Positions 53,697 to 61,796 of a stretch of 64,000 nt of DNA are shown here, piece by piece. The position numbers were made by a program, and so were the translations under genes. The DNA lies in NCBI GenBank assembly GCA_035506275.1, contig DATJPT010000006.1:220635-284634 (forward strand). Direction: 5' to 3'. The notes beneath the pieces were generated by a model. It was given only the letters and a program-made list of their open reading frames with translations, was not told where the DNA came from and searched no databases. The stretch is from Bacteroidota bacterium (GTDB lineage: Bacteria > Bacteroidota > Ignavibacteria > UBA10030 > UBA8401). Within the stretch, counting starts at the first letter, position 1. Every line of letters starts with the position of its first letter.

Positions 53697-54170
53697 TCAC
53701 AATGAAGACTTCACAAACGCGGCAAACGAATCCGCGAAATTCATCCTTCTGAGATATTTCATCTCCCGCAGAAGCGCTCTGCGGTCGGCGAGCCGGGCTG
53801 TGGTCTCCCGGGCGATCAGAAGGTCGATCACTTTGCGGTCGGTGGCGGCAAGAGTATTTTTGTACGCAGAAAGCGATTCCAGGAAAACGTCTCGCTCGCG
53901 CACGGCGCCGAGGGCGCGGATGAGAGCCTGAAGCCGCGCGTCGTGTTTCTTCAGCTTCTTCCTGGAAAAACAATCCCGAAAAATCCGGAGCACCGCCCTC
54001 AGCCTGCGCGCCGACACGCGCATGTCGTGCAGCGCTTCGGGGTCGTCTCCCCGCATCGTCGCCGGCTCGTGCGAAAAGGTCTCCTGGATCCGCGTCAGCG
54101 CGATCTTCTGCAGGCACTGCTTGAGACTTTCGTCAGGGTTGAGATCGACAATTTTCCAAGGTTTTGCCAT
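53697..54170 (-). CDS. CHAD-domain protein, N-terminal half
   Basis: 157 residues from ATG 54170; a TTG 20 codons earlier would run toward the Pho-box-like site. The first CHAD half shows PEALHDMRVSARRLRAVLRIFRDCF (conserved His and Arg/Lys), then LGAVRERDVFLESL. CHAD proteins bind inorganic polyphosphate through these basic helices. The frame ends in TGA at 53697-53699, after which the C-half continues in the same frame from 53690. The first gene after the Pho-box-like site, it heads the SixA-kinase-kinase-ppx run. Confidence 0.82.
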   Translation of the reverse strand: MAKPWKIVDLNPDESLKQCLQKIALTRIQETFSHEPATMRGDDPEALHDMRVSARRLRAVLRIFRDCFSRKKLKKHDARLQALIRALGAVRERDVFLESLSAYKNTLAATDRKVIDLLIARETTARLADRRALLREMKYLRRMNFADSFAAFVKSSL

Positions 54171-54230
54171 AAGCGCCGCTTTAATTTTGTCAAAGCAAAT
54201 CAAATGTGCAAGTGACGTTCCCCCCTTCAA

Positions 54231-54248
54231 TGATAAGAAATTGTTAAG
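54231..54248 (-). promoter_or_regulatory. Pho-box-like site of the CHAD-kinase-ppx operon
   Basis: On the minus strand CTTAACAATTTCTTATCA, with direct repeats TTAACA / TTATCA 11 bp apart. It matches the site before the porin-pst operon at 16 of 17 positions over TTAACAATTTCTTAACA. It is 61 bp before the CHAD start and inside the phoR-CHAD gap. Confidence 0.6.
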
Positions 54249-54347
54249 TTTTCATTCGCGACGCCTGAATTAGGACGTTTAAGGAGGTGCAGAGCTGCAA
54301 GGGATCATTTGAAAAAAAACGGAAAGAGGCATGCGGGGGGAAAACGA

Positions 54348-55796
54348 TCAGATCTTGAGAAGGAAGCTGAACGATGTCCCTTTTCCAACCACACTGCGCA
54401 CTTCAACCTTGCTGCCGTGCGCCTCAACGATGTGCTTGACGATCGCAAGGCCCAGCCCCGTGCCGCCGACCTCGCGCGACCTGTCCTTGTCGATCCTGTA
54501 AAACCGTTCGAAGATCCGCGTGAGATGTTCTTCGCCGATGCCCGCTCCGGTATCCGAAACGACGATCCGCACTTTGTTCTCCTCGGGCTCTGTGGAAACG
54601 AGCACATCTCCCCCTTCCCTGTTGTACTTGATCGCATTGTCGATCAGGTTGCTCAGCACGCCCCGGAGCCGTTCCTTGTCGCCGAAGACTTCGACCTCGT
54701 CTCCGGTCTCCGCCGAAAGCCGGAGCGTGACGCGGCGCTGTGCCGCCGCCCGCTGAAAATCGTTGACCACAAGCTCGAGAAATTCATTGACGCGGAAGTA
54801 CCTGAAGCTCATCTTCATTTCCCCCGATTCGATCCTCGAGATGTCGATGAGGTCGTTCAAGAGGGCGTTGAGCCGCGCCGCATGGGCCGAAGCCTTTTCG
54901 ATGAAAAGCCGGTTCACCGCCGGGTCGTCGACCGCGCCGTTGAGAAGGGTTTCCAGATATCCCTGAAGGGTGAAGATCGGCGTGCGGAGCTCGTGCGAGA
55001 CGTTGCCGAGGAACTCGCTCCGCGCCCGCTGCAGTTTTTTCAATTCGACAATATCGGCTTTCAGCTTGTCGACAAGCTCGTTCACCGCGCGGGCGACGTG
55101 GCCGATCTCATCGTTGGTGGTCGTCTCGATGTGCTTTTCCAGGTCGCCGAGGCGGATCTTCTCGACGTTCTCCGCGATCGCGACCATCGGACGCGAAATT
55201 CTCCGGGAGACATACATGCTCACGCCGACCACGAGCGTCAGCGTGATGAGCCCCGCCCACAAGATCTTCCAGCGGATATCCCGGACGTTCTCCTTCATCT
55301 CTTCCATGTGGGCGCTCACGCGAATGAAACGAATGCTGTCCATCGCCGGGGAAGGGACGGAGTCGCGGTATTGTTTTGCGACGTACAGGAAATCTCTGCC
55401 GACCGTGGCGCTGCGCCGGATGTTCGTCCCGATCGGCTTCGCGATCGCTTCCTGAATTTCAGGCCTGAGGAGATGATTCTCGACGGCGGAGAGTTTATCG
55501 AACGGAACGTCGGAATCGGCGACGACCGTCCCGTCGGCGGAGACAAGCGTGACCCTGGCGCCGAGCACGTCGGCCAATTGCTGGATCGAGGCGGCGCGCC
55601 CGCGGTCGTTCCCAAACTGCCTGTCCATCAAAAGATGATGCACGATATCAGCCTGCTGCTCGAGCTGATGGACCAGCCGGTCCTCGAACAGCGATTCTAT
55701 TTCGAGGCTGGTGATGACACCGACCGCGACAATGATGACGACGGCGAGCGCTAAATAGGTAAGCGTTATTTTGGTCTGGATGTGGATCATCGTCAT
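54348..55796 (-). CDS. phoR: PhoR-like membrane sensor histidine kinase
   Basis: 482 residues. TM1 about 10-30, a periplasmic region about 31-175, TM2 about 177-196, HAMP about 197-250, phosphoacceptor H268 (FLGNVSHELRTPIFTLQGYLE), then the ATPase domain (NLIDNAIKYNREGG, VSDTGAGIGEEHL, GGTGLGLAIVKHIVEAHG). It overlaps the upstream regulator gene by 4 bp. Position among phosphate genes and the PhoU/Pst genes nearby make a PhoR role likely; the PAS domain usual in PhoR was not evident. Confidence 0.9.
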   Translation of the reverse strand: MTMIHIQTKITLTYLALAVVIIVAVGVITSLEIESLFEDRLVHQLEQQADIVHHLLMDRQFGNDRGRAASIQQLADVLGARVTLVSADGTVVADSDVPFDKLSAVENHLLRPEIQEAIAKPIGTNIRRSATVGRDFLYVAKQYRDSVPSPAMDSIRFIRVSAHMEEMKENVRDIRWKILWAGLITLTLVVGVSMYVSRRISRPMVAIAENVEKIRLGDLEKHIETTTNDEIGHVARAVNELVDKLKADIVELKKLQRARSEFLGNVSHELRTPIFTLQGYLETLLNGAVDDPAVNRLFIEKASAHAARLNALLNDLIDISRIESGEMKMSFRYFRVNEFLELVVNDFQRAAAQRRVTLRLSAETGDEVEVFGDKERLRGVLSNLIDNAIKYNREGGDVLVSTEPEENKVRIVVSDTGAGIGEEHLTRIFERFYRIDKDRSREVGGTGLGLAIVKHIVEAHGSKVEVRSVVGKGTSFSFLLKI

Positions 55797-56479
55797 GCTT
55801 TGAAGCGGTACCCGACCCCCTTGACGGTCTCGATCATGTCTGCGTACTTACCGAGCTTTTCCCTGATCTTTCTGATGTGGACATCGACCGTCCTGTCCAC
55901 CACGAACACTCCTTCTCCCCACACAGCATTGAGAAGAACGTCCCTCGAGATGACCCTTCCCCGGTGGCGGACAAGGTACACGAGCGTTTCAAATTCCTTT
56001 TTGGGGAAGACGAGCCCCTTTGCACCGAGCGTCACCGTATAATTCGGCACGTTGATCTCAAGGTCGTCGATGCGGAGAAGGTTCGACGCTTCCGACGCCG
56101 CGTCGTCCTTCGCGTCTCGCCGGATGGCGGTGCGCACCCGAGCAATGAGCTTCTTAATGCTAATCGGTTTGACGATATAATCCTCGGCGCCCAGCTCGAG
56201 CCCGATCACTTCGTCGACCTCCGAGCCCTTTGCCGTGAGGAAAACGACCGGGATCGATTTCGTCCGCTCGACGCGCTTCAGTTCACGGAGAACGTCGAGA
56301 CCGTTCATCTCCGTCATCATGATGTCGAGGAGGATCAGATCCACATGTTTCTTGACCTGCTCGAGCGCCTGCTTGCCGTTCCGCGCGGTGAGGACTTTGT
56401 ACCCCTCTTTCTCGAGGTTGTACTGGAGCATCTCAACAATGTCTTTTTCGTCGTCGACAACAAGAATGGTCTTTTGCAT
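55793..56479 (-). CDS. phoB: PhoB-like response regulator
   Basis: 228 residues. Receiver domain 1-120 with D9/D10, phosphoacceptor D52 (LILLDIMMTEMNG), T82 and K104. The winged helix DNA-binding domain covers about 135-228 (FPKKEFETLVYLVRHRGRVISRDVLLNAVWGE, RTVDVHIRKIREKLG, VKGVGYRF). It forms a pair with the overlapping kinase gene and is the best candidate to bind the two Pho-box-like sites in the window. It follows the integrase-like gene by 16 bp. Confidence 0.92.
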   Translation of the reverse strand: MQKTILVVDDEKDIVEMLQYNLEKEGYKVLTARNGKQALEQVKKHVDLILLDIMMTEMNGLDVLRELKRVERTKSIPVVFLTAKGSEVDEVIGLELGAEDYIVKPISIKKLIARVRTAIRRDAKDDAASEASNLLRIDDLEINVPNYTVTLGAKGLVFPKKEFETLVYLVRHRGRVISRDVLLNAVWGEGVFVVDRTVDVHIRKIREKLGKYADMIETVKGVGYRFKA

Positions 56480-56495
56480 TGGCCGGTTTCAAGTT

Positions 56496-57467
56496 TTATC
56501 GTGAAAGGGAATAAGGGTCGAACACTGCGATCCCGTTGAACTGCTGGTAGGTCCGGAGTTTTTCCACCGGAGCCATGTTTTCGATGAGCGGGTTCGGGCG
56601 CTCGTTGTTGTACCGGTAGAGGTACCGCGCCGCCTCCTGCTGCAGTTCGTCGGGCGCTGAGAACGGCCTCGTCGTGTACGGTTCGACCTCGTCGAACCGC
56701 CTGACGCGTTCCATAAACCTGTTCACGGCGAGCTTCTTTTTGGACGGGACCTCGTGCTTGATGCCGAGCCGCCGCAGGTTCATCGTGAACGCATGCGTCC
56801 GTGACCGCGGCTTTGAAACGCTCGCAAACACGCTGTCGAGCGGCGTTTGAATATAACGAATTAAAAACGGAAAATGCATCAGGCTGAACTGGATAAAGTC
56901 GAGCGCCGACAGGGTCGAATGACGGCCGTAGATCTTTGTGATGCGCAGACGGGAACATTCGTCGATGGCGCTGTACTGGACGTACTGCTGTTCCCCCTCC
57001 CCCTTGGCGATGAACTTGAACATCAGGATGACGCGGTCGCCGGGAAGGAGCGCATCGTTCGGGCGGAGTTTCCGGCGATGCGACTTCTTCTGCTTCATGT
57101 CGACGCCGGACTTCTTCAGCAGCTTCCAGATCGCGCTCTCCGACAGCTCGATGTCGTACCAGATCGAGAGATACAGCTTCAGACGTTTTTGACCGAAACC
57201 GGTCTTTTCGCGCAGCTCGCGCAGCCGCTGCACGATCGGCGGCGGCGTCGCCCGCGGGCTGTGGTGCGGACGCCTCGAGCGGTCGCCCAGGCTGAGCGCG
57301 TCGTTCGACGATCTCTTGTACCGCTTCAGCCATTTATAGAACGTCTTTCGGCTGATGGAATATTTCTGGCAGATCGAAGGAACGCTTTTCTTCTCTTCGA
57401 ATTCCCTCATCCATTCCATTCGCCTGGCGGCTGCGGCGTCACTCATAACCGATTCATTGGACAGCAT
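56496..57467 (-). CDS. Integrase/transposase-like (IS481/rve) protein, probably domesticated
   Basis: 323 residues. N-terminal helix-turn-helix domains (CQKYSISRKTFYKWLKRYK; FGQKRLKLYLSIWYDIELSESAIWKLLKK) precede an rve-like catalytic fold. The first Asp is in YVQYSAIDECSRLR. Where active enzymes read TDNGSEF, this one reads TPLDSVFAS; the Glu survives in NRFMERVRRFD, and YRYNNERPNPLIENMAPVEKL is typical of the C-terminus. No terminal inverted repeats or target duplications were seen at the ends. It sits 16 bp before phoB in a likely operon. Probably a host-adopted DNA-binding protein or a decayed element. Confidence 0.75.
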   Translation of the reverse strand: MLSNESVMSDAAAARRMEWMREFEEKKSVPSICQKYSISRKTFYKWLKRYKRSSNDALSLGDRSRRPHHSPRATPPPIVQRLRELREKTGFGQKRLKLYLSIWYDIELSESAIWKLLKKSGVDMKQKKSHRRKLRPNDALLPGDRVILMFKFIAKGEGEQQYVQYSAIDECSRLRITKIYGRHSTLSALDFIQFSLMHFPFLIRYIQTPLDSVFASVSKPRSRTHAFTMNLRRLGIKHEVPSKKKLAVNRFMERVRRFDEVEPYTTRPFSAPDELQQEAARYLYRYNNERPNPLIENMAPVEKLRTYQQFNGIAVFDPYSLSR

Positions 57468-57495
57468 GGCTTTCGATTCCTCGAAAAGATCCCCC

Positions 57496-57702
57496 TCACG
57501 AAGCTTTCTTCACCTTTTCAAAACGTTGAACTACCCGCGTCTCCCCCCCCGTGACGAGGGCAACGACCACCACATCCCCGTCGGATTTCAAAAGCGATTC
57601 CTTTGCCCGAGCGATCGCCTCCGCTTCCGTCCCCTCGACCGTGTCGTGGGCGACAGTCTTGGGGACCTCCAGATATTTGTAGACCGAAACTCTGTACGTC
57701 AT
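57496..57702 (-). CDS. Small conserved-looking protein of unknown function
   Basis: 68 residues from ATG 57702, set by a perfect AAGGAGG just upstream (spacing about 3); the longer frame to 57780 would run into the Fe-S gene. The sequence MTYRVSVYKYLEVPKTV...EGTEAEAIARAKESL...VVVVALVTGGE suggests a small alpha/beta fold. It lies 31 bp past the Fe-S oxidoreductase stop and 28 bp before the integrase-like gene. No function is proposed. Confidence 0.7.
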   Translation of the reverse strand: MTYRVSVYKYLEVPKTVAHDTVEGTEAEAIARAKESLLKSDGDVVVVALVTGGETRVVQRFEKVKKAS

Positions 57703-57733
57703 ACGCCTCCTTGTGAAATGATATTGAACTCTT

Positions 57734-59725
57734 TCATGCTTTGATTGGTTCCACGGCTTCCCACAAAAGCTCGGCGACATCCTTCACCTGGACCCGGTCG
57801 CCTGCTTCTTTCGCTTTGACGCCGTCCGACATCATCGTCATGCAGAATGGACAGGCGGTGCCGATGGCCCCTGCGTGCGTCGAGAGCGCCTCTTCCGTCC
57901 TTTCTATATTGATGCGCTTCCCTTCCTTTTCTTCCATCCACATCCTCCCTCCCCCGGCTCCGCAGCAGAGGCCCCTGTCCTTCGACCTCGGCATCTCGAC
58001 AAGCGAGGTCCGGGGGATGGCGCGCAGCAGCGAGCGGGGGGAATCGACGACGCCGTTGTACCGGGCGAGATAGCATGAATCGTGGAACGTTATTGCCCCG
58101 GTCTGGGAGCGCGAGGGCGCAATTTTTCCCGACTGTACCAAATTCAGAAGAAAATCGGTGTGGTGAACGACCTCATAGGTGCCGCCAAACTGCGGATACT
58201 CATTCTTGAGCGAGTGAAAGCAGTGGGGGCAGGTCGTGACGATCTTCTTGACCCCGTACCCATTCAACGTTGCGACGTTCTCGGTCATCAACGACTGAGC
58301 CAGGTATTCGTTTCCCATCCTTCGCGCGGCATCTCCGTTGCATTTTTCTTCAACGCCGAGGATGGCAAATTTCACTCCGGCATGCTTCATCAATTTTGCA
58401 AAAGACTGCGTTACTTTTCTGTACCGTGCGTCAAACGCTCCCGCGCAGCCGACCCAAAAGAGTACGTCGGCGCCGCCGCCGTCGGACGTGCGCGGAATCT
58501 CCAACCCCTCAGCCCAGTCGGCGCGGGAAGAATGGCTGAATCCCCACGGAGTGAAATTCCGCTCCAGGTTGTCGAAGGTCGCGCGGAGCTCGGCAGGGAA
58601 CCGCGATTCATTCAGCACCAGGCCGCGCCGGAGATCGACGATCTCGTCGACGTGCTCGATCGTCACCGGACATTCGTTGACACACGCCATGCAGGTCGTG
58701 CATGCCCAGATTTCATCTTCGGAGATGTACGTATCGACGAGCGTGCGTGCCATGACGTCGCTGTTCTCCTCTCCGGCCGCAGCGAGAGGGGCTTTTTCCA
58801 TTGTACGCCGCCGCGTATCGACAATGATCTTGCGCGGGGAAAGTTTCTTGCCGGTAAGGTTTGCGGGGCACACCGAATCGCAGCGGCCGCATTCGGTGCA
58901 CGTGTAGCCGTCGAGCAACTGTTTCCATGTCAGGTCGTCGACGTCGGCTGCGCCGAATTTCACGGCGGACTCGTCCGCAAGGTCGATCGGCTTCAACGCT
59001 CCGCGCGCCTTCAAACTGGAAAAATACACGTTGGGAATCGACGTCAGCACGTGAAGATGCTTTGAGTACGGAAGGTAATTGAGGAACCCGAGAACCAGCA
59101 CGATGTGCATCCACCAGAAGATCCTGCTCCACACCGACGACGCAGCGTCCCCCGAAAAGAGACCGGCGAGGGATGACGACAACGGATAGTTCAATCCTGC
59201 GCTGTACTCGCCCAGCGAAATGCGCGATGCGTTCTGGAGGAGAAGCGATGAGACGATCAGAAGGATCCAAACGAGGATCACCGCCGCATCGGCATTCCCA
59301 TGCGCATCAACCTGGAGGCGTTTCACCTTGGAGACGAACCTTCTCCACAACGCGACCGCGACCGAGACAATGACGAGAAGGCAAAAGATTTCCTGGGTGA
59401 AAGTGAGGAGTGAATATATTCCGCCCAGAAACCGCAGCGAAAAGTGTCCCGCGATCCCTTCGCCGATCGATTCAACCACCGCGGCGATGAGGGCGAGGAA
59501 TCCCCAAAAAATCGCGACATGCAGCAATCCCGCCAGCGGTTCTCGAAGGATCTTGGATTGCAGCAGAGCGACCTTGACGACGTTCCTCAGACGAACGAAC
59601 GGACGGTCGAACCGGTCTTCCGGCTTTCCGGTCTGGAGATATGCAAGGAGCCGCCGGACGCTGGTCCCAAAAAAAAGGAACGACGCAACAAGGAGCGCGG
59701 TAAAAAGGATGTTTGACAGTCCCAT
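57734..59725 (-). CDS. Membrane-bound Fe-S oxidoreductase (HdrD/GlpC-like with NarI-like N-terminus)
   Basis: 663 residues. The first 235 residues hold about five or six membrane helices (GLLHVAIFWGFLALIAAVVESIGEG; MHIVLVLGFLNYLPYSKHLHVL) with His residues suited to haem b. Two [4Fe-4S] motifs follow: CTECGRCDSVCPANLTGKKLSP and CTTCMACVNECPVTIEHVD. Two CCG domains end the protein (ARYNGV...; CPHCFHSLKNEYP, GLCCGAGGGRMWMEE). It resembles quinone-linked heterodisulfide-reductase-type subunits and would move electrons between the quinone pool and a cytoplasmic donor. No flavoprotein or electron-transfer flavoprotein partner is adjacent. Confidence 0.92.
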   Translation of the reverse strand: MGLSNILFTALLVASFLFFGTSVRRLLAYLQTGKPEDRFDRPFVRLRNVVKVALLQSKILREPLAGLLHVAIFWGFLALIAAVVESIGEGIAGHFSLRFLGGIYSLLTFTQEIFCLLVIVSVAVALWRRFVSKVKRLQVDAHGNADAAVILVWILLIVSSLLLQNASRISLGEYSAGLNYPLSSSLAGLFSGDAASSVWSRIFWWMHIVLVLGFLNYLPYSKHLHVLTSIPNVYFSSLKARGALKPIDLADESAVKFGAADVDDLTWKQLLDGYTCTECGRCDSVCPANLTGKKLSPRKIIVDTRRRTMEKAPLAAAGEENSDVMARTLVDTYISEDEIWACTTCMACVNECPVTIEHVDEIVDLRRGLVLNESRFPAELRATFDNLERNFTPWGFSHSSRADWAEGLEIPRTSDGGGADVLFWVGCAGAFDARYRKVTQSFAKLMKHAGVKFAILGVEEKCNGDAARRMGNEYLAQSLMTENVATLNGYGVKKIVTTCPHCFHSLKNEYPQFGGTYEVVHHTDFLLNLVQSGKIAPSRSQTGAITFHDSCYLARYNGVVDSPRSLLRAIPRTSLVEMPRSKDRGLCCGAGGGRMWMEEKEGKRINIERTEEALSTHAGAIGTACPFCMTMMSDGVKAKEAGDRVQVKDVAELLWEAVEPIKA

Positions 59726-59752
59726 AAATTTTATCCGAAAGACGGTGAAGAC

Positions 59753-60652
59753 CTAGAGCGTCAGCGCTCCTTCGAGGACGGTGACGCCGCTGCCGACGAT
59801 CGCGACAGATTTCGGTTTGCCCCCTTCGACCCGGACCTCCACCTTCACGCGCCCCGCCCTGCCGATGATATCCCCTTGCTCGCCGATCATCTCGATCGCG
59901 CCGTCCGATTTTCCGACGAGCCCCTGCTCGACCATGTACACGCCGAGCGGTCCGTTCGCCGAACCTGTGACCGGGTCCTCGTCGATGCCGTCGTTCGGCG
60001 CAAAGAAGCGGGAGTGAAACGTCGAAGCCCTGTCAATGGTCTCCGTCGAGAAGACGCACAAGCCCAGGATTTTTTTCCTCGCAAGCATTTTTTTCATCAG
60101 CTGGAAATCGGGGCGCAGATCGTAAAGGTCGGAAAGACGCCGGACGGGGATATACGCGTTGACGCTGACAACGCAGGGGAGACGTTTATCGAAGCCCGCC
60201 TCGTCCATCCCCAGCGACGCTTTGAAATCGGTCTTCAAGTGCTGGTTCTTATTGAAGTGCGGCATCGGGAGCGAAAACTTCACCGTCGCCTTCCCTTTTT
60301 CCTTCACCACAAGGATGTCGAGAATACCGGAAGCCGTCTCCAGGCGAAACGGATACGATCCGTTCTTTTGCATGCCGAGAGAATGTTCTTCGGCAAGAGC
60401 ATGGAAGCTTGCGATCGTCGCATGGCCGCACAGGGCGACTTCGTTCGAGGGGGTGAACCAGCGGATGCGGACATCGGCGTTTTTTGTCGACGGCGAAAGG
60501 ACAAACGCCGTTTCCGACAGGTTCATTTCCCTGGCGACGTCCTGCATTTGTTTCTCGGTGAGGCCGTCCCCCGAGAGGACGACCGCGGCCGGGTTTCCCG
60601 CAAAGGGCTTGGCGGTGAAGGCGTCGATATGTTTGACGGTCAGCGATTTCAT
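59753..60652 (-). CDS. PhzF-family epimerase/isomerase
   Basis: 299 residues. The two-domain PhzF fold is clear: HIDAFTAKPFAGNPAAVVLSGDGL, the catalytic Glu in MNLSETAFVLSP, FTPSNEVALCGHATIASFHAL and, in the second half, SRFFAPNDGIDEDPVTGSANGPLGVYMVEQGLVG. Family members isomerise small acids; the physiological substrate of most is unknown. It is 3 bp downstream of the DUF4905-like gene. Confidence 0.95.
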   Translation of the reverse strand: MKSLTVKHIDAFTAKPFAGNPAAVVLSGDGLTEKQMQDVAREMNLSETAFVLSPSTKNADVRIRWFTPSNEVALCGHATIASFHALAEEHSLGMQKNGSYPFRLETASGILDILVVKEKGKATVKFSLPMPHFNKNQHLKTDFKASLGMDEAGFDKRLPCVVSVNAYIPVRRLSDLYDLRPDFQLMKKMLARKKILGLCVFSTETIDRASTFHSRFFAPNDGIDEDPVTGSANGPLGVYMVEQGLVGKSDGAIEMIGEQGDIIGRAGRVKVEVRVEGGKPKSVAIVGSGVTVLEGALTL

Positions 60653-60655
60653 GCG

Positions 60656-61522
60656 TCAGCGGTTCACGAGCGGGACAGCAACAAGCGTTTTCTTTTCCTT
60701 GATATAGTACATCATCGTATCGTCAACGAAAAAGGAGTCGGGGACGGCTCCCGGCGTCGAAGAATTTACAACATCGGCGTAGACCTGTTTCCCGTTCGCC
60801 TCGTCCACGATGCACAATTTGTTTTCCAGCAGGTCCACATTTTTTTCTTCGTCGTGCGACAGCGTTGCATGGTAGTTGAACACCAGTTTTCCCCCCGTCC
60901 GCACGTACTCCACCGGTCCATGGATGGCGCTCCTTCCGCAAAAACGTTCAACAAGAGGTGCAACGATCGGAAATTCCGGAGTGTCTTCGGTCAGGAATTC
61001 GGGAAAGAGAAAATTTTCGCGTCCGCGGTATCTGTTCTTCGTCTCCGGAAGTTCGACGGGGGGCTCGCTGAACTCCTGGATGAACTCCCCCGTCGCCGCA
61101 TCGAGTTCGTAGAACAACCGTTTCTCAAAAAAATCCCGGTAGGCAAATACACGGCCGGGCGATGCGGAATAAAAAGCAAAATCGTTGTTCCGCCATAACT
61201 CTTTGCCGGTACCAAGGTCGACGGCGATTATTTTTCCATGCTCGGGCATGTCGGGCTTCCTGAAGCCGTGAAGAAAAACTTTATCGTGAACGATCCCCTC
61301 GATGCCGATCCACCACGGCTCGCCGAACGACGCGCTTTTCCAGAGGACGTCTCCGTTCGCGGCGTTCAGGCAGAAGAACGATGCCTGTTTTGCATCCGTG
61401 TCCCTCTCTTCTCCGACGATGAAATTTGTTTCAGAAAAAAGAAGCCGCCACAGAACGCCGGCAGTGGAGTACGACCATAACGGTTTGAGATGCCTCTGTT
61501 GAAAGAGGGAAGAAATATCCAT
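60656..61522 (-). CDS. DUF4905-like propeller protein of unknown function
   Basis: 288 residues without a signal peptide. Repeated strands carry PQQ-propeller-like phrases (LWSYSTAGVLWRLLFSETNFIVGEERD; FFCLNAANGDVLWKSASFGEPWWIGIEG; IIAVDLGTGKELWRNND; LFYELDAATGEFIQEF). This is the layout of DUF4905 proteins found in Bacteroidota. No quinone-cofactor site can be identified. It is 3 bp before phzF, so the two are coexpressed. Confidence 0.75.
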   Translation of the reverse strand: MDISSLFQQRHLKPLWSYSTAGVLWRLLFSETNFIVGEERDTDAKQASFFCLNAANGDVLWKSASFGEPWWIGIEGIVHDKVFLHGFRKPDMPEHGKIIAVDLGTGKELWRNNDFAFYSASPGRVFAYRDFFEKRLFYELDAATGEFIQEFSEPPVELPETKNRYRGRENFLFPEFLTEDTPEFPIVAPLVERFCGRSAIHGPVEYVRTGGKLVFNYHATLSHDEEKNVDLLENKLCIVDEANGKQVYADVVNSSTPGAVPDSFFVDDTMMYYIKEKKTLVAVPLVNR

Positions 61523-61639
61523 TTACCAATGAGTGTCGATAAAGACGATGGTGTGGCCAAAATAGCTCATTTTCCCGAGAGTTTCAATGGCCTGAAAGCG
61601 GGCTCCTTTAAGTAGGCAGGTCGGAGAAAACGGGAGACG

Positions 61640-61760
61640 CTTTTACCTTCGGCTCCGCCGTTTTTTGGCGGGATCAGGGGGAACATTTCCCTCGTTCCCA
61701 ATCTCTGATCGGGAGCCGAGTGAATCGAGTGCCGGATGCCTTCGGAAGAAAGACGAGTTA
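61640..61760 (+). promoter_or_regulatory. Possible structured leader of the ammonia-lyase gene
   Basis: Within the 274-bp gap (61523-61796) are CCGCC/GGCGG (61655-61671), GATCAG pairing with CTGATC (61672-61710), and GGGAAC/GTTCCC (61678-61699) inside the latter. The nesting suggests an RNA fold in the 5' leader. It does not match a riboswitch class I know. Confidence 0.35.
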
Positions 61761-61796
61761 CGCACGCTGCTCCCAAAGAGAGTTTAGGAGCGAGGG

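Noticed and set aside
53697..53699. Selenocysteine at the in-frame TGA of the CHAD gene
   Set aside because: The junction is a linker between helical halves with no redox role, and no obvious stem-loop follows; nonsense mutation, error or split gene is simpler.
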